Shown: in pieces, positions 32,903 to 43,384 of the stretch | Numbering within the stretch: position 1 is the first letter of the stretch | How the letters are laid out: the number at the start of each line of letters is the position of its first letter | DNA from: Odontocerum albicorne | Lineage: Eukaryota > Arthropoda > Insecta > Trichoptera > Odontoceridae | DNA length: 64,000 nucleotides | NCBI GenBank assembly: GCA_949825065.1 | Contig: OX463849.1 | Coordinates: 31,732,043-31,796,042, forward strand | Reading direction: 5' to 3' | Program-made: the position numbers and the translations under genes | Notes under the pieces: generated by a model | The model's input: only the letters and a program-made list of their open reading frames with translations | Databases searched by the model: none | What the model was told of the DNA's origin: nothing

Positions 32903-33109
32903 ACAGTTATGTGAACGACCTTCACTTAGATCGTGTTTTGATTGTCAATTTATTTGCAGTTTGCACAACCAGAACCGCAATGGTATAAAATGCGATCGTT
33001 TAAGACACCATGATCTATAGCAGCCGTGCTCACTATTTTTTTTGTCGGAAGATCTATTTTTCAAATGCAAATCCTTCCATGGCCACTAAATACTACTTAT
33101 ATGAGTATT

Positions 33110-34020
33110 TCCTCATTCATTCGTTCTTGATGCCCAAACCATCTTAGAGTGCTCGTAATTTTTACACAACATTAACTAGAACAATTACAAAACATAAGAC
33201 TATAAGACAATGATGATTTCAATCTTTCTTTCAATTTGAAAAATCATCATTCTTTCATTCTATGTGAGAACTCAAGTGTGGCTTCTAATTCAACTCCTAC
33301 TTTCATTGACTTTTTGAGTTTCCTTCTTTCAAATTATTGTCCCGTTCATCCAAAAATGGTTTCCTTAGTTTTCCTCTACCACGTTTTCCACTCACGTTTA
33401 CACAGTATATATGCATATTTGTTTTGTTAGTTTTATTCTTAATTCATTCGTTCTACATGTCCAAACCATCTCAGATCCCTTTATTTCATCATACTTAATA
33501 TATTAATCTTAAAATCACATTCATACCAAATTACTTAATTCTCCATTCTATACTGTCCCATTTAGTATTTTCAGTACATGCATTTTTACAGTTTTTATTC
33601 CGTTTTTTCAGTATTTTTCTGCATTCACGTTTCACTCCCATATATGATTACACTTTCGTTTGTATTACACTTTCGTTGTATACAGTACTACCTGGCAAGC
33701 TTAGTACTACGTGGTAATTATTTCCCAATAATCAGAAAAATGTTAAAGAGACCTTTAGTGAAAGCCTGACTGGAATTCTTTTTTTTAAAGAAATCTGGAT
33801 TCCAAAGGGATTTGAACCCCCAACCTCCGGGTTGAGTGACAGGCGTCTTACTAACTAGGTCATGAAAGTCATCATATATCAAATTTGTTACTTAAATATT
33901 ATTGTGAACTTTCATCTAAGCAAATTTTGATAGTGTCTAGTTCGAGGATATAAGTGTAATATCCCCACTGACTTCGATTTCTATCGCTACACGTCATTTG
34001 ATATCTTTCGTAGCTTTTCC
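33110..34020 (-). pseudogene. Non-LTR retrotransposon RT C-terminal part (family N), split by a SINE
   Basis: The minus-strand tail blocks lie at 33,110-33,645. The part encoding the region between the YADD box and the tail lies at 33,874-34,020 (plus strand atttctatcgctacacgtca, shared with 38,810 and 48,850). A SINE A copy sits between them. A partial second tail (33,110-33,170) repeats the start, so a local duplication or second insertion is possible. Confidence 0.65.
33646..33873 (-). mobile_element. tRNA-derived SINE, family A, inserted in family N
   Basis: It is full length: head with acctagttagtaagacgcct, B-box region ggttcaaatccctttggaa, and tail tgtatacaacgaaagtgtaa. The last bases of the tail are duplicated (ttacactttcgtttgtatta on plus). 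catatat flanks both sides. Confidence 0.85.
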
Positions 34021-34299
34021 ATCATCTGAGAAATATAACTGTTGAGCAAATTGTTGTCAAGCTAGCTCCTCACATCACGCCCTTCTCATCCCTTAACAGT
34101 CCCAAAAGTCCTTCTCATCCCTTAACTACGACAAATGCGTGGTATGCAGCAAGTTAAAGTAAATGGCATTCTTTAAAAGTGTGTATACATCGTTTTGGGA
34201 CACCCTGTATAGAATAAAACGAACCAAGCATTCATAATATGCACGTCAGCTGTGAATAATTGTTTTTCGTCATATACTCGTATTTCATTACAATACAAA

Positions 34300-35090
34300 T
34301 AAATTACAGTGTGAAAAGTGTGTAAGGAAAAGTAAAAATGTCGTATGGGTGAAAATTGATGCGAGTAGATTGGAGCAAGTTGAGGGATTCGGTTACTTGG
34401 GTAGTATTTTCTCATATAATATAAGAGGTAAGAAATATTTCTAGTCTATGGAGAACTAAAAATATAAACTCGAACCGGACACAATCATTGGATTTTTTTT
34501 GCGACCATGTAACTTGCTTTATTTACTTTTGCATGGATGGAAGATATTGTTACCTGACAATAAGCTCACAATAATGCTTTTTCAATGAAGTGTTAACAAA
34601 TTAAGATGTCAAAATCTGCTAAGATTATAGTGCACAATAATATTTTGGTGCCAACGTTAATGAGTAGCAGTGAGACACGAATCTGAAAAAAATCTGAGGG
34701 GATCCGACTAAATGCTTTAAAAACGCGTGCTTTGAAAAAAACACGAAGTGACAATGAATAAAGTGATAAGGGATTAGTGTGATCTTAAGGCTGATGTGTA
34801 AAATAAGATGGAGAAGAGTATGTTGAGATGGTTAGGGCATGTGGAAAGCGTAAAGACTAAAAAATAATGCAAATTTTGGTAAAAGCCGCGTGAGAGGAAA
34901 ATTATGAAAAATATGATTGAATCAAACGAGTGATACTCTGAAAGAAGGAAACGTAGTAAGTCAAATAAATCATGGAAGTTGCATGAAAAGGTGTATGATT
35001 GTCGAAGAGACTATGGATATGTATCGATATAAGAAGGTATGATACTCTGTCCTCTCTGCCTGCCCCGACAGGAAAATGGTATGTATATAT
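34300..35090 (+). pseudogene. Non-LTR retrotransposon RT C-terminal part (family N)
   Basis: Plus strand: VWVKIDASRLEQVEGFGYLG, then SIFS, near 34,350-34,420. This is the post-YADD 'F.YLGSI' region of RT. A family D fragment (34,486-34,590) interrupts it. The tail then continues with gccaacgttaatgagtagca, gatggagaagagtatgttga and tggttagggcatgtgg, and ends ccccgacaggaaaatgg at about 35,080. Stops and shifts are numerous. Confidence 0.7.
34486..34590 (+). mobile_element. Family D LINE-like 3' fragment
   Basis: gcgaccatgtaacttgcttt, atttacttttg and gacaataagctcacaata match the family D 3' end at 43,170-43,290 and 61,080-61,168. It lies within a family N copy. Confidence 0.6.
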
Positions 35091-35171
35091 AAACGTGTAG
35101 GAAATACTATTGCATATGGATAGGCAACAGGGCTTTCACACGTCTAGCACACTGATCATTGTTACCAGGCG

Positions 35172-35283
35172 ATTTTTTTTACCAGAACACTTTTTTTTTT
35201 ATTATTTTAGAACCATAGGGTTTCAAACCCAAAACTCCTGCGTGCAAGGTAAACATCTCACCAAATAGTTTACTGAAGTCATC
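35172..35283 (-). mobile_element. SINE A head fragment
   Basis: The minus strand carries gggtttgaaaccctatgg (B box) and a degraded head. The body is missing. Confidence 0.5.
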
Positions 35284-35884
35284 AATGATATCGGATAATC
35301 ACATTGAAATAAATAAACTTTGTATATCTGATCACTACACAGTAATAACGTAATAAATTTTCATCCTCAATTCATGGTTCGTGTTTCGGACTGTATTAAT
35401 ACAAAACACGTGTGGAATTCACGAAAAACAGTTTAAGTGAAGGACGTGCAAATCGCTTTTGCGAGATATTCAATATTCACTGTATTGGAAATATTCGAAC
35501 ATTCTTCACCCGTCGTGACTGGGATAAATTTACTCCTTTAGATGTGATGTCGAAACCAGGAATGTAATTTTTGCAAAGCACGTTCTTCCACAGTGTATTT
35601 CTTCTTGTCTTGGTGGCAAGAAGAGTCGACGCTTTCATTTGATATTGATATTAAATTTGCTATCTTCAGTTTATGAAATTATAAATAATGTTAGTTAAAA
35701 AGGCTGTCCTTTTAACTAAAGCGCGTTTTCCCGATTTGTGCTCCACAATAAAATTGACTTAAGAGCTTTAATTAATAGTTCAAAATATGTGTGGAAAATT
35801 TATTTAACTTTCCCATACCTGAGGAAAAAATACACTAAATCCCGTATGTTTCGGACTACAACCAAATATATCAGTTAAATATTG
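35284..35884. other. No recognised feature
   Basis: Nothing identified. Confidence 0.4.
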
Positions 35885-36090
35885 GAATACAACTGATGTG
35901 AATACTTCAATAGAATGGAACCATAATTGAAAAAAATGGGTAAAAACATAAATTAAATCCGTGACCACCGGATCGAAAGATATGCGTCTTATTACCAACG
36001 CCATGGAGATCGCCATAAAGTTTATAATTGTAACAATCTCTTCCGATCAACCACACAATTGTTTCGCAAAGTTTTGAGTTAAATGTGGAA
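35885..36090 (-). mobile_element. Two decayed SINE A pieces
   Basis: The minus-strand head is at 35,940-36,018 (catggcgttggtaataagac). It is followed on the plus strand by an unrelated copy's body/tail piece, caatctcttccgatcaacca, at 36,040-36,080. Confidence 0.5.
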
Positions 36091-36239
36091 GATGTAACAT
36101 ATCTTGTAACAGAAAAAGACGTGAAATACCAAAATAATAATTCGGGCTTAATTTATGCTTTTACACATAAAAACACAAACAACAAAATTCAAAAATATTC
36201 AGACAAATTTAACAAAACTGTATATGGCCAGGAGAAGGA

Positions 36240-36480
36240 AATGGGAACTGTGTGTAGTGTTCATGTATAACATAAATATACATTTTGATAGTATCCCTCA
36301 AAAATGATTGTTTTCTAGTTCTTCATAAAGTTGCACACGACACCCATACCTCTAATACTTAAAGGTAGAAAATTCTACGCCAGAGAACCAGCAACTGCAA
36401 AAGCTTTATTATGATACTCTGCCCTTTTGGATCGCTTGGGAACAATCGGTTTATTCCATGAAGACGAAATTAACTTCAAA
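36240..36480 (+). repeat. Dispersed repeat, family R (copy 2)
   Basis: It contains acctctaatacttaaaggta, then agcaactgcaaaagctttat and actctgcccttttggatcgc, in the same order as copy 1 at 32,220-32,300. Confidence 0.6.
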
Positions 36481-36799
36481 GTTCTTCCGAGCTCTCCGAA
36501 AAAACATACCTCAGACACAGATTCGAAAGATATACTGGAGACAGCGCATTAAGGGACTTGGATACAAAGAAATAAAGTTTTAAATCTTGAGCCAATGTAG
36601 ACTTTTTAAAGGGGATTAATATGATCATATTTAATACTTCCATATATCAGCCTAGCAGTTGCATTGAAAATAAACTGGAGTTTAGGATTCGCTAATCAGG
36701 TAGACCAGAATAAATATGATGAAAATAATCCATAAACGATACCACGTATGAATTTGTAAACGTTTTTATTTCCTTTGTTAGAAGACATCGACCTACAAA
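36481..36799. other. No recognised feature
   Basis: Nothing that I could assign. Confidence 0.35.
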
Positions 36800-37215
36800 T
36801 TTTAACTCTCTGGCCTATAGAAATCCGAAGAAACCGTATAAACTATTTGCTTATCGAAATACGGTTTACTATCAAGAAAGGCGTGTTATTTTCTCGGTAG
36901 CAATGATAAGCCATTTTAGAAAATAAAACGAAGGATTCGTTAAGGCGGATTTGTGTTCACAAAGTCTATTTTCAAAAGATCTTCCTGTCTTTCCTATATA
37001 GAAATAATCGCAGTCAACACATTTAAGTTTATGCACACCACTGTTGCTAAGTATTCTTTTTTTGTCTATCCCATTAAATAGGAATTTCCGGAGATTGAAA
37101 TTAGTGTAAAAAGCTGGTTTTGTGTGTCTTGGAATTTTTAGTTATTTCGTATGTAATGTCTTTAATAAAGATATCCTTGCTCCATTTATAGGTATGTGAT
37201 ATTTTTGTGATTGAT
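36800..37215 (-). pseudogene. Penelope-like element, GIY-YIG endonuclease part
   Basis: Minus strand from about 37,139: KIPRHTKPAFYTNFNLRKFL, then FNGIDKKRILSNSGVHKLKC and VDCDYFYIGKTGRSFENRLC, then EHKSALTNPSF. 'SGVxKLxCxxCxxxYIGxTGRxFxxRxxEH' is the start of the GIY-YIG domain that Penelope-like ORFs carry after the reverse transcriptase, with Arg and Glu-His in the expected order. The frame is open for about 70 codons, then decays in the C-terminal extension (AYHCYRENNTPF-like residues). No RT domain is present upstream. Instead an inverted terminal repeat follows at 37,225. 15,120-15,500 is a relative. Confidence 0.8.
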
Positions 37216-37224
37216 ATGATTTAA

Positions 37225-37815
37225 AACCGGTAGGGTTATGGCATTATACTCGTATAAAGTGGAATAAACAGTGTTTGAGCCGCTACCTTTTGCCGTATAT
37301 TGTATTTAGTTTAAATACCCATCGAACACTGTGTATATCTTCTTCTTCGACGGTATGTAGCTGTTTCTGGGAGCCGGGGTGCTGCCGTCGGGGGACTGTG
37401 GGACGATCGGGAGGACGCTGGAACCTGATGACGCCCGCCAGGGCCTCTGGCATTCGGTTCATCCCTTTGGATATGTTCACCTATAACATATCTGGCTGAA
37501 TTTAACTACGTATCGGGGGTAATGGGGAACCCATAAACAATTAAAAAGAAGACAACTACTCAAATACTTCCTCAAAGTATACATAGATTAACACCCTACA
37601 CATACATACACACACACACACACCCACACACACACACAGATGACACAACAGTGGAAAACGTAATCACTGACAAAAAAAACGAAACACGTTGGTCACACGT
37701 AAATCTTACTTTGAACATAAATCTTAGGACTATCTTGCCTGCTTGCTTGACTAAACAAATCACAATGTATTTAAAATTCGACAGTCTTAATGCCTTAACT
37801 ATAAATACAAGTTAT
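37225..37815 (+). mobile_element. Penelope terminal repeat (family E) split by family F
   Basis: The terminal repeat (accggtagggttatggc ... tggaataaacagtgtttg) occupies 37,230-37,276, and the matching end (cacaatgtatttaaaattcg, cttaatgccttaac) resumes at about 37,768. Family F DNA lies between, with the GC-rich core at 37,340-37,490. So F either inserted here or belongs to this lineage of the element. Confidence 0.6.
37597..37639. repeat. (CA)n microsatellite
   Basis: Imperfect (CA)n with a few interruptions, inside family F. The copy at 25,790 has only cctcacacacttagg. Confidence 0.95.
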
Positions 37816-38423
37816 ATTGTTTTTATCACAAGTTTTAGAAACACTATTAAGAATTATGATATTATTATATAAGTTTGCCCTTCTCGTAAATGAGTCCAGT
37901 TCTTAGTAAGTACGAGTAAACAAGGAATGTGTGGAATGATGAAATACCGTGTAAGAGCTACCTGCACCTTCCGTCAGTACAGCTTCAGCGAGCTGGTGCC
38001 TGCTGCTTGTAGCTTGGAACTTGACGTAATGCGCCCATTGTTACGTCCGTTGTTAATTGAAAAGGTCAGCGGGGAATGAAAGTTCACTCTTGCTAGTCAT
38101 TATCGGTGTAATAATCCTTCTCGTTAAGTGTTATGATCAGTTACCGCGACTGGTGGAGTTATGTGATCTGTTACTATGGCTGGTATCTGGTATAGATGAT
38201 CTTTTGCTGTTATGCTGAGAAGAATAAATGAATAACTGGTTGATAGAAACGTTGTTGCTTTCAGTTGTCAATGATGACAAGTTTTGATTTGCTAATTTAG
38301 TTTTGGTGAAAAAAGTGAATAGTTTAACAAAGCCGTTTTAATGTCGGTATAAATAGTAGTTTTCAAAATTTTCAATATTTTCAACAAATGATATTATCGG
38401 TAAAATCAACAATTTTTGCGGTT
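37816..38423. other. Unassigned, GC-richer at 37.95-38.2 kb
   Basis: The segment 37,950-38,230 has fewer A/T runs than its surroundings and repeated atgatcagttaccgcgactg / gtgatctgttactatggctg motifs. It might be part of an LTR, but no partner is visible. Confidence 0.3.
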
Positions 38424-38496
38424 CTTCGAAGTGGTTTGGATTATGATAGGCTTTTCGAAGTGGTTTGGATTATGATAGCATCATAATCCAAACCAC
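38424..38496. repeat. Direct duplication plus 16-bp hairpin
   Basis: ttcgaagtggtttggattat occurs at 38,424 and again at about 38,453. The second copy is followed by its own inverted repeat: arms 38,460-38,475 and 38,481-38,496, loop tagca. Confidence 0.9.
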
Positions 38497-38749
38497 GCGG
38501 CACAACACTCCAAAAAATATTATCTATTTAATATTTTCAGTATTAGAACATCCTTGAGGATAGTCTGCTCTTTAAAAATCCTTTTATTATAATTATTGTT
38601 CCTAAAAGACATATTTACGAAATTAAAACATACATATGTATAATACATATATACCATCACGCCGTATTCGTTCTGCGATAGAGAAAGATGATAGAAAGCA
38701 CTACTTTTTTTTAAGTATCTGGATTCTTTGCATAAATTCCTCATCGCAC

Positions 38750-39385
38750 GAATATGACTGTCCGGTTTGAGTATAAATGTTTTAGACCGCCATTGACTTT
38801 GTTTCCTATCGCTACACGCAATTCGATATCCTTCTTAACTTTTCCATCATCTAGGAAAATACTACTCCAATAGCAGAACTCCTTGACTTCTAATTTTTCA
38901 TTGCTCACCCATATGTTGCATTTACTTTTCCTTTCACACTTTTATGTCATCATTACTTTAAAAGTTTTCAACATTCATTCTTAGAACTTTCTTTTCTCAT
39001 ATAATTTACTTATCAAACTCTGCAATTAATCTTCTCTCTCCGTCAACACTACTATGTTATCTGCATGCAGTAATCCGCGTACGTTCCTATTTGACCTCTA
39101 CAGTTCCTTCAAAAATGACTATTAAATATTGAACAATCAGGGTAACACAACGCATCCTTGCTTTACCCCATTCGAAAGATATAATGATTCAGTCAAGATA
39201 CTACTTACTCTAATACATGTTATACTTTGTGCGTATAACAACGCAATACCATGCATTGGTTTATGTTCAACACTACACATATATTCATTCAATATTTTTC
39301 ATAGCTTATCTCTTATTATTTGTTTTAACTCACGATACAGGTTTAGCCTAGCGATTATATTGAAATATTAAATAACGTACTTTAA
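38750..39385 (-). pseudogene. Reverse transcriptase, YADD-box region (family N)
   Basis: The segment matches the better copy at 48,790-49,420 in order. The plus strand gives atcgctacacgcaattcgat, then cacccatatgttgcatttac and tgttatctgcatgcagtaat (the complement of a mutated YADD box), then tgcttt.acccc (from GVKQG). Multiple stops; decayed. Confidence 0.65.
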
Positions 39386-40004
39386 AAAAAAATCTAAAAT
39401 GCCACATAAATAAGTTGATGAGTGCTTTCTTATACACCTAATCTTAGAATCAATGAATAAAATAAAAATTAAATTCTATTGAAAGACTCACATCATCCAA
39501 CTTAGTTTGAGAAGTCATTATTCATGATATTTCCATCGATGTTGTCAGTAAGAAGTTGTCAGAAGTTAGTAAAACCTCGTTTCAAATCAAACAGAGAGAT
39601 CATTACAAGAAGTTGCGTAACAGTTGTAACTAAATTCCATATTAAAGCGGCATTATGCATTTCTCTTATTGTGCTCTGATTTCGCAATAAGAATATCATG
39701 CAAACGATACTTCCTAGTTGATTATTTTACTTAGAAAACGTTTCTTGATATTATCTCTGACCAAGAAGTGTGTATCGGTATAATCACGATATAATTTATC
39801 AATCATCTGCTTTATGGGTATATCATCAAATTTCTGAGATAAATTTTGTTGAATTTTGATATTTAATATTTTTTATCACGTTTCACTCCCATGTATCAAA
39901 GTTTTATGGATTTACTTGTTTTAGTTCACAATACAGACTAAATTCAATTATATTGGATTTATCAATTCCAAAAAAATTAACCTACTTTAAAAAAATTAAA
40001 TTCA
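39386..40004. other. Partial duplication of neighbouring repeat DNA
   Basis: 39,310-39,460 and 39,905-40,060 share motifs in order: ttgttttaactcacgataca / ttgttttagttcacaataca, then ttatattg, then cgtactttaaaaaaaa / cctactttaaaaaaat and gatgagtgctttctt / taatgagtgctttct. 39,500-39,880 is unassigned. Confidence 0.45.
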
Positions 40005-40265
40005 CTTAAAGTTAATGAGTGCTTTCTAACATCCCTAATTTTAGAATAAGATTTTCTTATATTTTTGTTAATGTGATATGTCAATATCCGAATCAGTCTC
40101 ATTCAAAAGAGTTAAGGCTCTTTCAACAGGTGTAGTGGCTAGAAAATCCGTTTTTGCATATGTAATTGAGAAAAGTTCCTAGCGGTGCAGTCCAGTGTAA
40201 TTATTAGGAACATTTAACGCTGTTTTTCTAGTAATGCTGAACAGCTCACAACTCTTGAAACGAGT
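40005..40265 (-). pseudogene. Jockey-type ORF2 C-terminal fragment (family I)
   Basis: It shares the whole order of blocks with 57,395-57,665 (gagtgctttctaac, gatatgtcaatatccgaa, attgttaggaacatttaacg). The minus-strand coding is more decayed than at 57,395. Confidence 0.6.
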
Positions 40266-40574
40266 CTGACAACGTATACCAGGAGACGATGATTTATATT
40301 TATACGCAAGGAATTATATCCAAGCATGCTCAGTGTGATAAATCCATGGATAGATAGATACCAAACTCACTCCTATAGAGATACCGTCGATATTTTTTCT
40401 CTGTCTTCTTCACCATGAGTGAGTTATGTGCCCTCAGCGAGCTCCAAATGCCACCATTGCTTTATGGTTGGTACTACAAGGCTGAATGCAAAATGATAAA
40501 AGTTTTCAAAACTACTGGATTATCAGGAAAATAAATTTTTAATTGATCTAACTCAAACCCAAAACTGCTCGTGG

Positions 40575-40830
40575 ACGGTGTAATCGATATTTTATGTATC
40601 TCAGCAATCTCTCGTATCATAGGAAACTGTTTATTCTCAATCGAAGCTTTGATTTGGTTAGCATCAGTGGTGATAGGTCTTCCATGGCAGACGTCATTAC
40701 GGATTTTTTTTAAATTACGGGGCGTACAGCATTGTTGTGGTACACTGTACGAGTACATATATATTTTTAAATTTGTGTCGCATTTTTTCTTCTGCGATAA
40801 TAAAAACGCACCCAACACCGAAAAAACTGC
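40575..40830 (-). pseudogene. mariner-family transposase N-terminal fragment
   Basis: The minus strand encodes CHGRPITTDANQIKASIENK followed by REIAEIHKIS. This recalls 'SGRPxxxDxDxIKxLIExNxxxTxREIAExLxIS', the linker and second helix-turn-helix of mariner transposases. It is a different lineage from the element at 23,674. There is no catalytic domain and no TIR was found. Confidence 0.55.
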
Positions 40831-40915
40831 TTATTTCGTTTGAGCTTTAAAAAAAAAGTCAAAAAATAGTTCAAGCGATTTAGGTGTACGATGGCCAAAA
40901 AAATACGCTTAACTT

Positions 40916-41322
40916 TTCGTCGTTGCTGGACCTCGTAATCGAGGATCCCCTAGTAATTCCAATGTTGATTCAGCTGGAAAGCGAAGCTGTGCCATGGAGT
41001 TTGGTTTCTTTTTTTTTTTCATTTCTTTAATTTATTGAAGAGAGTGAGCCGTTACACCCCAGCAAACTCACCAGCCACACTAATGTACTGGATTCGATGG
41101 AATTTTCGAAGTGAGACGATCGAAGCACACCGACATGTTTTTTTTTCCCTTTTTTTTAATGAACAGATAAAACCGAAGTCATATGAAACCTTATATCTCC
41201 GAATAATAAACGAAAAAAGGCCTTTGTCATTCGATGGGAGAAGCACAGTTCGGGGTTCGAATAGGTGACCTTTCGCATGGAAGTCCAGTGCTTCATCACG
41301 GCGCAGTGTACCTCAGCTGTTA
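40916..41322 (-). mobile_element. tRNA-derived SINE, family K (near full length)
   Basis: The minus strand starts with a decayed tRNA-like head (41,322-41,240: gcactggacttccatgcgaa, then tattcgaaccccg). It is followed by the long body seen at 56,725: aaacatgtcggtgtgcttcg, gctggtgagtttgctgggg, ggctcactctcttc and agcttcgctttccagctgaa. It ends tccagcaacgacg. Confidence 0.75.
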
Positions 41323-41828
41323 CCTTTCATAATAATATACATTCAGCTGGTTTGGAATGAAGTGGACAATGAAATCCCAGAAATACGAAACTACTTTCGG
41401 AACAACCCGATATAATAGGCCTGTGTATAATCAAATCATAATTTGTCAACCATCATTATATCATCATATTGCGGAGATCGATTCTATGGAATGTTGAATC
41501 ATTTGATTTTTTATCGTGTTTGCTTGAGAAATGTTAAGAAATTCCTACCAATAAAATGTCGTAAATATTTGCGATCAAGTTAATGGCTGCAATGAACCAA
41601 ATAAAAAATTTGCAAATTTCTAATTTTTTATCCATTGTGTATCATAGATGTCGACATGTTCATGTCTTGTCAACGTTATGAGAATTTTTGACAAAGGAAT
41701 CAAACAATACTCAATAATCGGTAAAAATAATCTCTATTTTTTAATATTCATATTCCCTCAGTAAATTATAAACATAAGTCTTATTTACTGGGGTTACGAC
41801 ACATTAACATATGAGTACGTATTAAAAA
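41323..41828. other. No recognised feature
   Basis: Nothing identified. Confidence 0.4.
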
Positions 41829-41948
41829 CTAAATGGCAGAGTATTCTAAAGCAGGGACATCTCCCAGTCTAGTCAGTAATATAATGTACTAAATGGCAGA
41901 GTATTCTAAAGCAGGGACATCTCCCAGCCTAGTCAGTAATATAAACTA
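41829..41948. repeat. 60-bp tandem duplication
   Basis: ctaaatggcagagtattcta to agtcagtaatata occurs twice at an exact 60-bp spacing with one difference (cagtct / cagcct). Both copies end in the same 12-mer as the neighbouring target-site duplication. Confidence 0.95.
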
Positions 41949-41965
41949 TTTCTAGTCAGTAATAT

Positions 41966-43037
41966 TTTTTTTTTATCCACTTTGCACGGATTTCTCCTGT
42001 TACACAAAGAGGGTTTGCTTCTAGCGTTAGCTTATTCGTTAGGAATAATATCAGCCAGGATTCTTCTCATACTGCTAGACGGTACCGAGAATATATCAAC
42101 CGTGTCATTCAGTTGGTTCAATATCTCTATACCACGCGTGACTGAGTGTTTAGCCATGATATTCGTCCTGTAAGTTGGTATGTAGAACAGAGGGTGATTC
42201 CTTGCACGGATATATTTATTGGGTACATATAAACTTAGTGCTTCTAGAATCGCGGGACAGTTAAAGGAACCTTGGAAAACCTTTATTAGGAATATCGCAA
42301 TGGATTCTTGCCTTCTTGTTTCAAGGCTTCTATAGTTACACACCGTGAGAAGTTCGACATGGTGAGCATATTTTGGGTAATCGCCCTTTGTTCTGTACCA
42401 TAGATATCTGAGGATTTTTTTTTGTATTTGTTCTATATTGTTTTTATATTTGAGCTGGTGCGGAGCCCAAACCGTAGATGCATATTCTAATTTGGTTCTA
42501 ATTAGATAATTATATAAGTGTCGGAGGATATCGGTGCTGTTAAATTCTCTTGATATTCTCATTACAAAACCGAGTAGTTTGTAACAGTCCGATATCAAAC
42601 GTGAGACATGGTTAACGAACGTGAGTCCGACATCGAAGTTTACGCCCAAATCCTTGAATTCAGAAACTCTGGTTAGTGCCACTCCCTGTATAGTATACTG
42701 ATTGTGGATTGGTGAAAACGATCGACTATAAGATACACAGACACATTTATTAATGTTGAACAGAAGATGATTTTGCTCACTCCAGGAGACTAGGGAGTCT
42801 AGGTCCTGTTGTAACTGTGCACAGTCGTGAGGTGAATTGATTTTTTTGAATATTTTCAAGTCGTCAGCGAACAATAAACATGTCGAGTGACTTATGGAAT
42901 TTTGAATGTCGTCTATTAATATGAGGAATAGTAGGGGACCTAAATTGGATCCTTGTGGTATACCAGATCTTGCGATAAATTCCACAGAAGACTTGTATAT
43001 AAGACTTGAATATAATGTGTTAAATAGCATTAATTTA
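41966..43037 (-). mobile_element. 5'-truncated Jockey-like LINE with 13-bp target duplication
   Basis: tagtcagtaatat flanks the element at 41,953-41,965 and 43,038-43,050. The 3' end, on the minus strand, is an A-run (T on plus from 41,965). The 5' end is truncated inside the RT domain. This is the signature of target-primed reverse transcription. The interrupted sequence (tttctagtcagtaatataac, then gtgtttcat) matches uninterrupted family D at 51,410-51,450, on the opposite strand. Confidence 0.95.
42032..43030 (-). CDS. Jockey-like ORF2 reverse transcriptase, C-terminal part
   Basis: 332 codons remain fully open. The apparent Met is internal, because the element is 5'-truncated; endonuclease and the first RT motifs are missing. 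Visible: SGIPQGSNLGPLLFLILIDD (about residues 22-41, RT motif 4), LLFADDLKIF (52-61, catalytic FADD), then LNYLxRTKLEYASTVWAPH-like text (here YNYLIRTKLEYASTVWAPHQ, about 177-196). After this come RYLWYRTKGDYPKY and CNYRSLETRRQES, and a C-terminus with RTNIMAKHSVTRGIEILNQL and SSMRRILADIIPNE. A 66-bp 3' UTR and A-run follow. The lack of stops marks it as the youngest retroelement in the window. A 3' relative is at 10,300-10,690. It would make cDNA of its own RNA at a nicked target if complete. Confidence 0.9.
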   Translation of the reverse strand: MLFNTLYSSLIYKSSVEFIARSGIPQGSNLGPLLFLILIDDIQNSISHSTCLLFADDLKIFKKINSPHDCAQLQQDLDSLVSWSEQNHLLFNINKCVCVSYSRSFSPIHNQYTIQGVALTRVSEFKDLGVNFDVGLTFVNHVSRLISDCYKLLGFVMRISREFNSTDILRHLYNYLIRTKLEYASTVWAPHQLKYKNNIEQIQKKILRYLWYRTKGDYPKYAHHVELLTVCNYRSLETRRQESIAIFLIKVFQGSFNCPAILEALSLYVPNKYIRARNHPLFYIPTYRTNIMAKHSVTRGIEILNQLNDTVDIFSVPSSSMRRILADIIPNE

Positions 43038-43290
43038 TAGTCAGTAATATAACGTGTTTCATCCCTTATACTCGTATTTCTTTCCCCTTCACCATCTCTT
43101 CCTTTTCGTTTATTTGATTATTTACTTTTACTACAAGTATATTATTCGTACATTTCATTATAAATATGAATAATCAATTGAATATTTTTTGCGACCATGT
43201 AACATCCTTTATTTACTTTTGTCTGATTTGAAGAGATTGCCGCCTGGTAATAAGCCCGCAAGGTTGTTTTACTCGTTAATAAATAAATAA
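43038..43290 (+). mobile_element. Family D LINE-like 3' end, interrupted by the Jockey element
   Basis: It continues from 41,965 after the insertion: aacgtgtttcatccc, then a T/C-rich stretch, then gcgaccatgtaacatccttt, gaagagattgccgcctggta, ataagcccgcaaggttgt and ttaataaataaataaac at the 3' end. The middle present at 51,200-51,400 is deleted. Confidence 0.75.
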
Positions 43291-43384
43291 ACATAAGGGA
43301 GTCTAAATCCTTAAGACAGGGTGGGTGCAGTAGGAAGAACCACATGCCCCTGTAAAATTTATCCGAGTCACGTGGTTGTCTTTA

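Noticed and set aside
34170..34210. Mariner end (gggacaccctgtata)
   Set aside because: The string resembles a known type of mariner TIR, but no inverted partner or transposase lies within a few kilobases.
36540..36740. Exon of a fatty-acid enzyme gene
   Set aside because: The translated fragments did not keep any frame or catalytic motif. The impression rested on a few residues.
37338..37500. CpG-island promoter
   Set aside because: It is one of three copies of a dispersed repeat (family F), with no downstream gene.
39129..39371. 80-codon plus-strand gene
   Set aside because: Antisense of the family N reverse transcriptase; the minus strand holds the ordered RT motifs.
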